Shown here in pieces: positions 6,581-6,589 of a DNA stretch of 6,589 bases. The notes under the pieces are model-generated. The model saw only the letters and a program-made list of their open reading frames with translations. It searched no databases and had not been told where the DNA came from. How positions within the stretch are numbered: position 1 is the stretch's first letter; the number at the start of each line of letters is the position of its first letter. The position numbers and the translations under genes were made by a program. The stretch spans positions 1 through 6,589 of the forward strand of contig CAAGFN010000003.1 of assembly GCA_900769145.1 (NCBI GenBank), read 5' to 3'. The DNA is from Rikenellaceae bacterium (GTDB lineage Bacteria > Bacteroidota > Bacteroidia > Bacteroidales > UBA932).

Positions 6581-6589
6581 ATGGCAACA
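6581..6589 (+). CDS. Start of a following gene, possibly a HIT-family protein (only three codons visible)
   Basis: ATG GCA ACA (Met-Ala-Thr) begins four bases after the greA stop, the same spacing as between the GH57 and fusion genes. In many Bacteroidales greA is followed directly by a HIT (histidine triad) nucleotide-binding protein that begins MAT. The identity is inferred from gene order and three residues only. Confidence 0.35.

Overview
The window comes from a bacterium of the phylum Bacteroidota, most likely the order Bacteroidales. Three things suggest this. Its glycogen synthase is of the GT3 (eukaryote-like) type paired with a GH57 amylase, as is usual in Bacteroides relatives. The start codons lack clear Shine-Dalgarno sequences and have A/T-rich leaders. 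The one intergenic region carries a TAnnTTTG-type -7 promoter element. Family or genus cannot be fixed from this sequence alone.

All genes lie on the + strand. Bases 2-841 are the 3' part of a GH57 alpha-amylase-like gene, cut by the window edge, which ends in a 74-residue Lys/Ala-rich, histone H1-like tail. Four bases later starts a 1414-residue fusion (846-5090). It joins a complete GT3 glycogen synthase to a complete GT35 alpha-glucan phosphorylase, with almost no linker and a start-like ATG at the junction. Its last codons overlap by 10 bases the start of ribF (5081-5986), a bifunctional riboflavin kinase/FAD synthetase. These three genes look like one transcription unit.

A 119-base intergenic region (5987-6105) follows, with a candidate promoter (6029-6036) and a hairpin followed by a T run (6049-6078). 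Next is greA (6106-6576), the transcript-cleavage factor. Four bases after its stop an ATG-GCA-ACA (6581) probably opens the next gene, perhaps a HIT-family protein, but only three codons are visible.

The first part is a storage-polysaccharide locus: GH57 hydrolase or transferase, synthase and phosphorylase together cover chain building, trimming and release of glucose-1-phosphate. The point that most merits attention is that synthesis and phosphorolysis sit in one polypeptide with both active-site motif sets intact. RibF and GreA are housekeeping genes with no obvious tie to glycogen beyond position. I found no mobile elements, CRISPR arrays, tRNA or rRNA genes, and no clearly novel multi-gene system.
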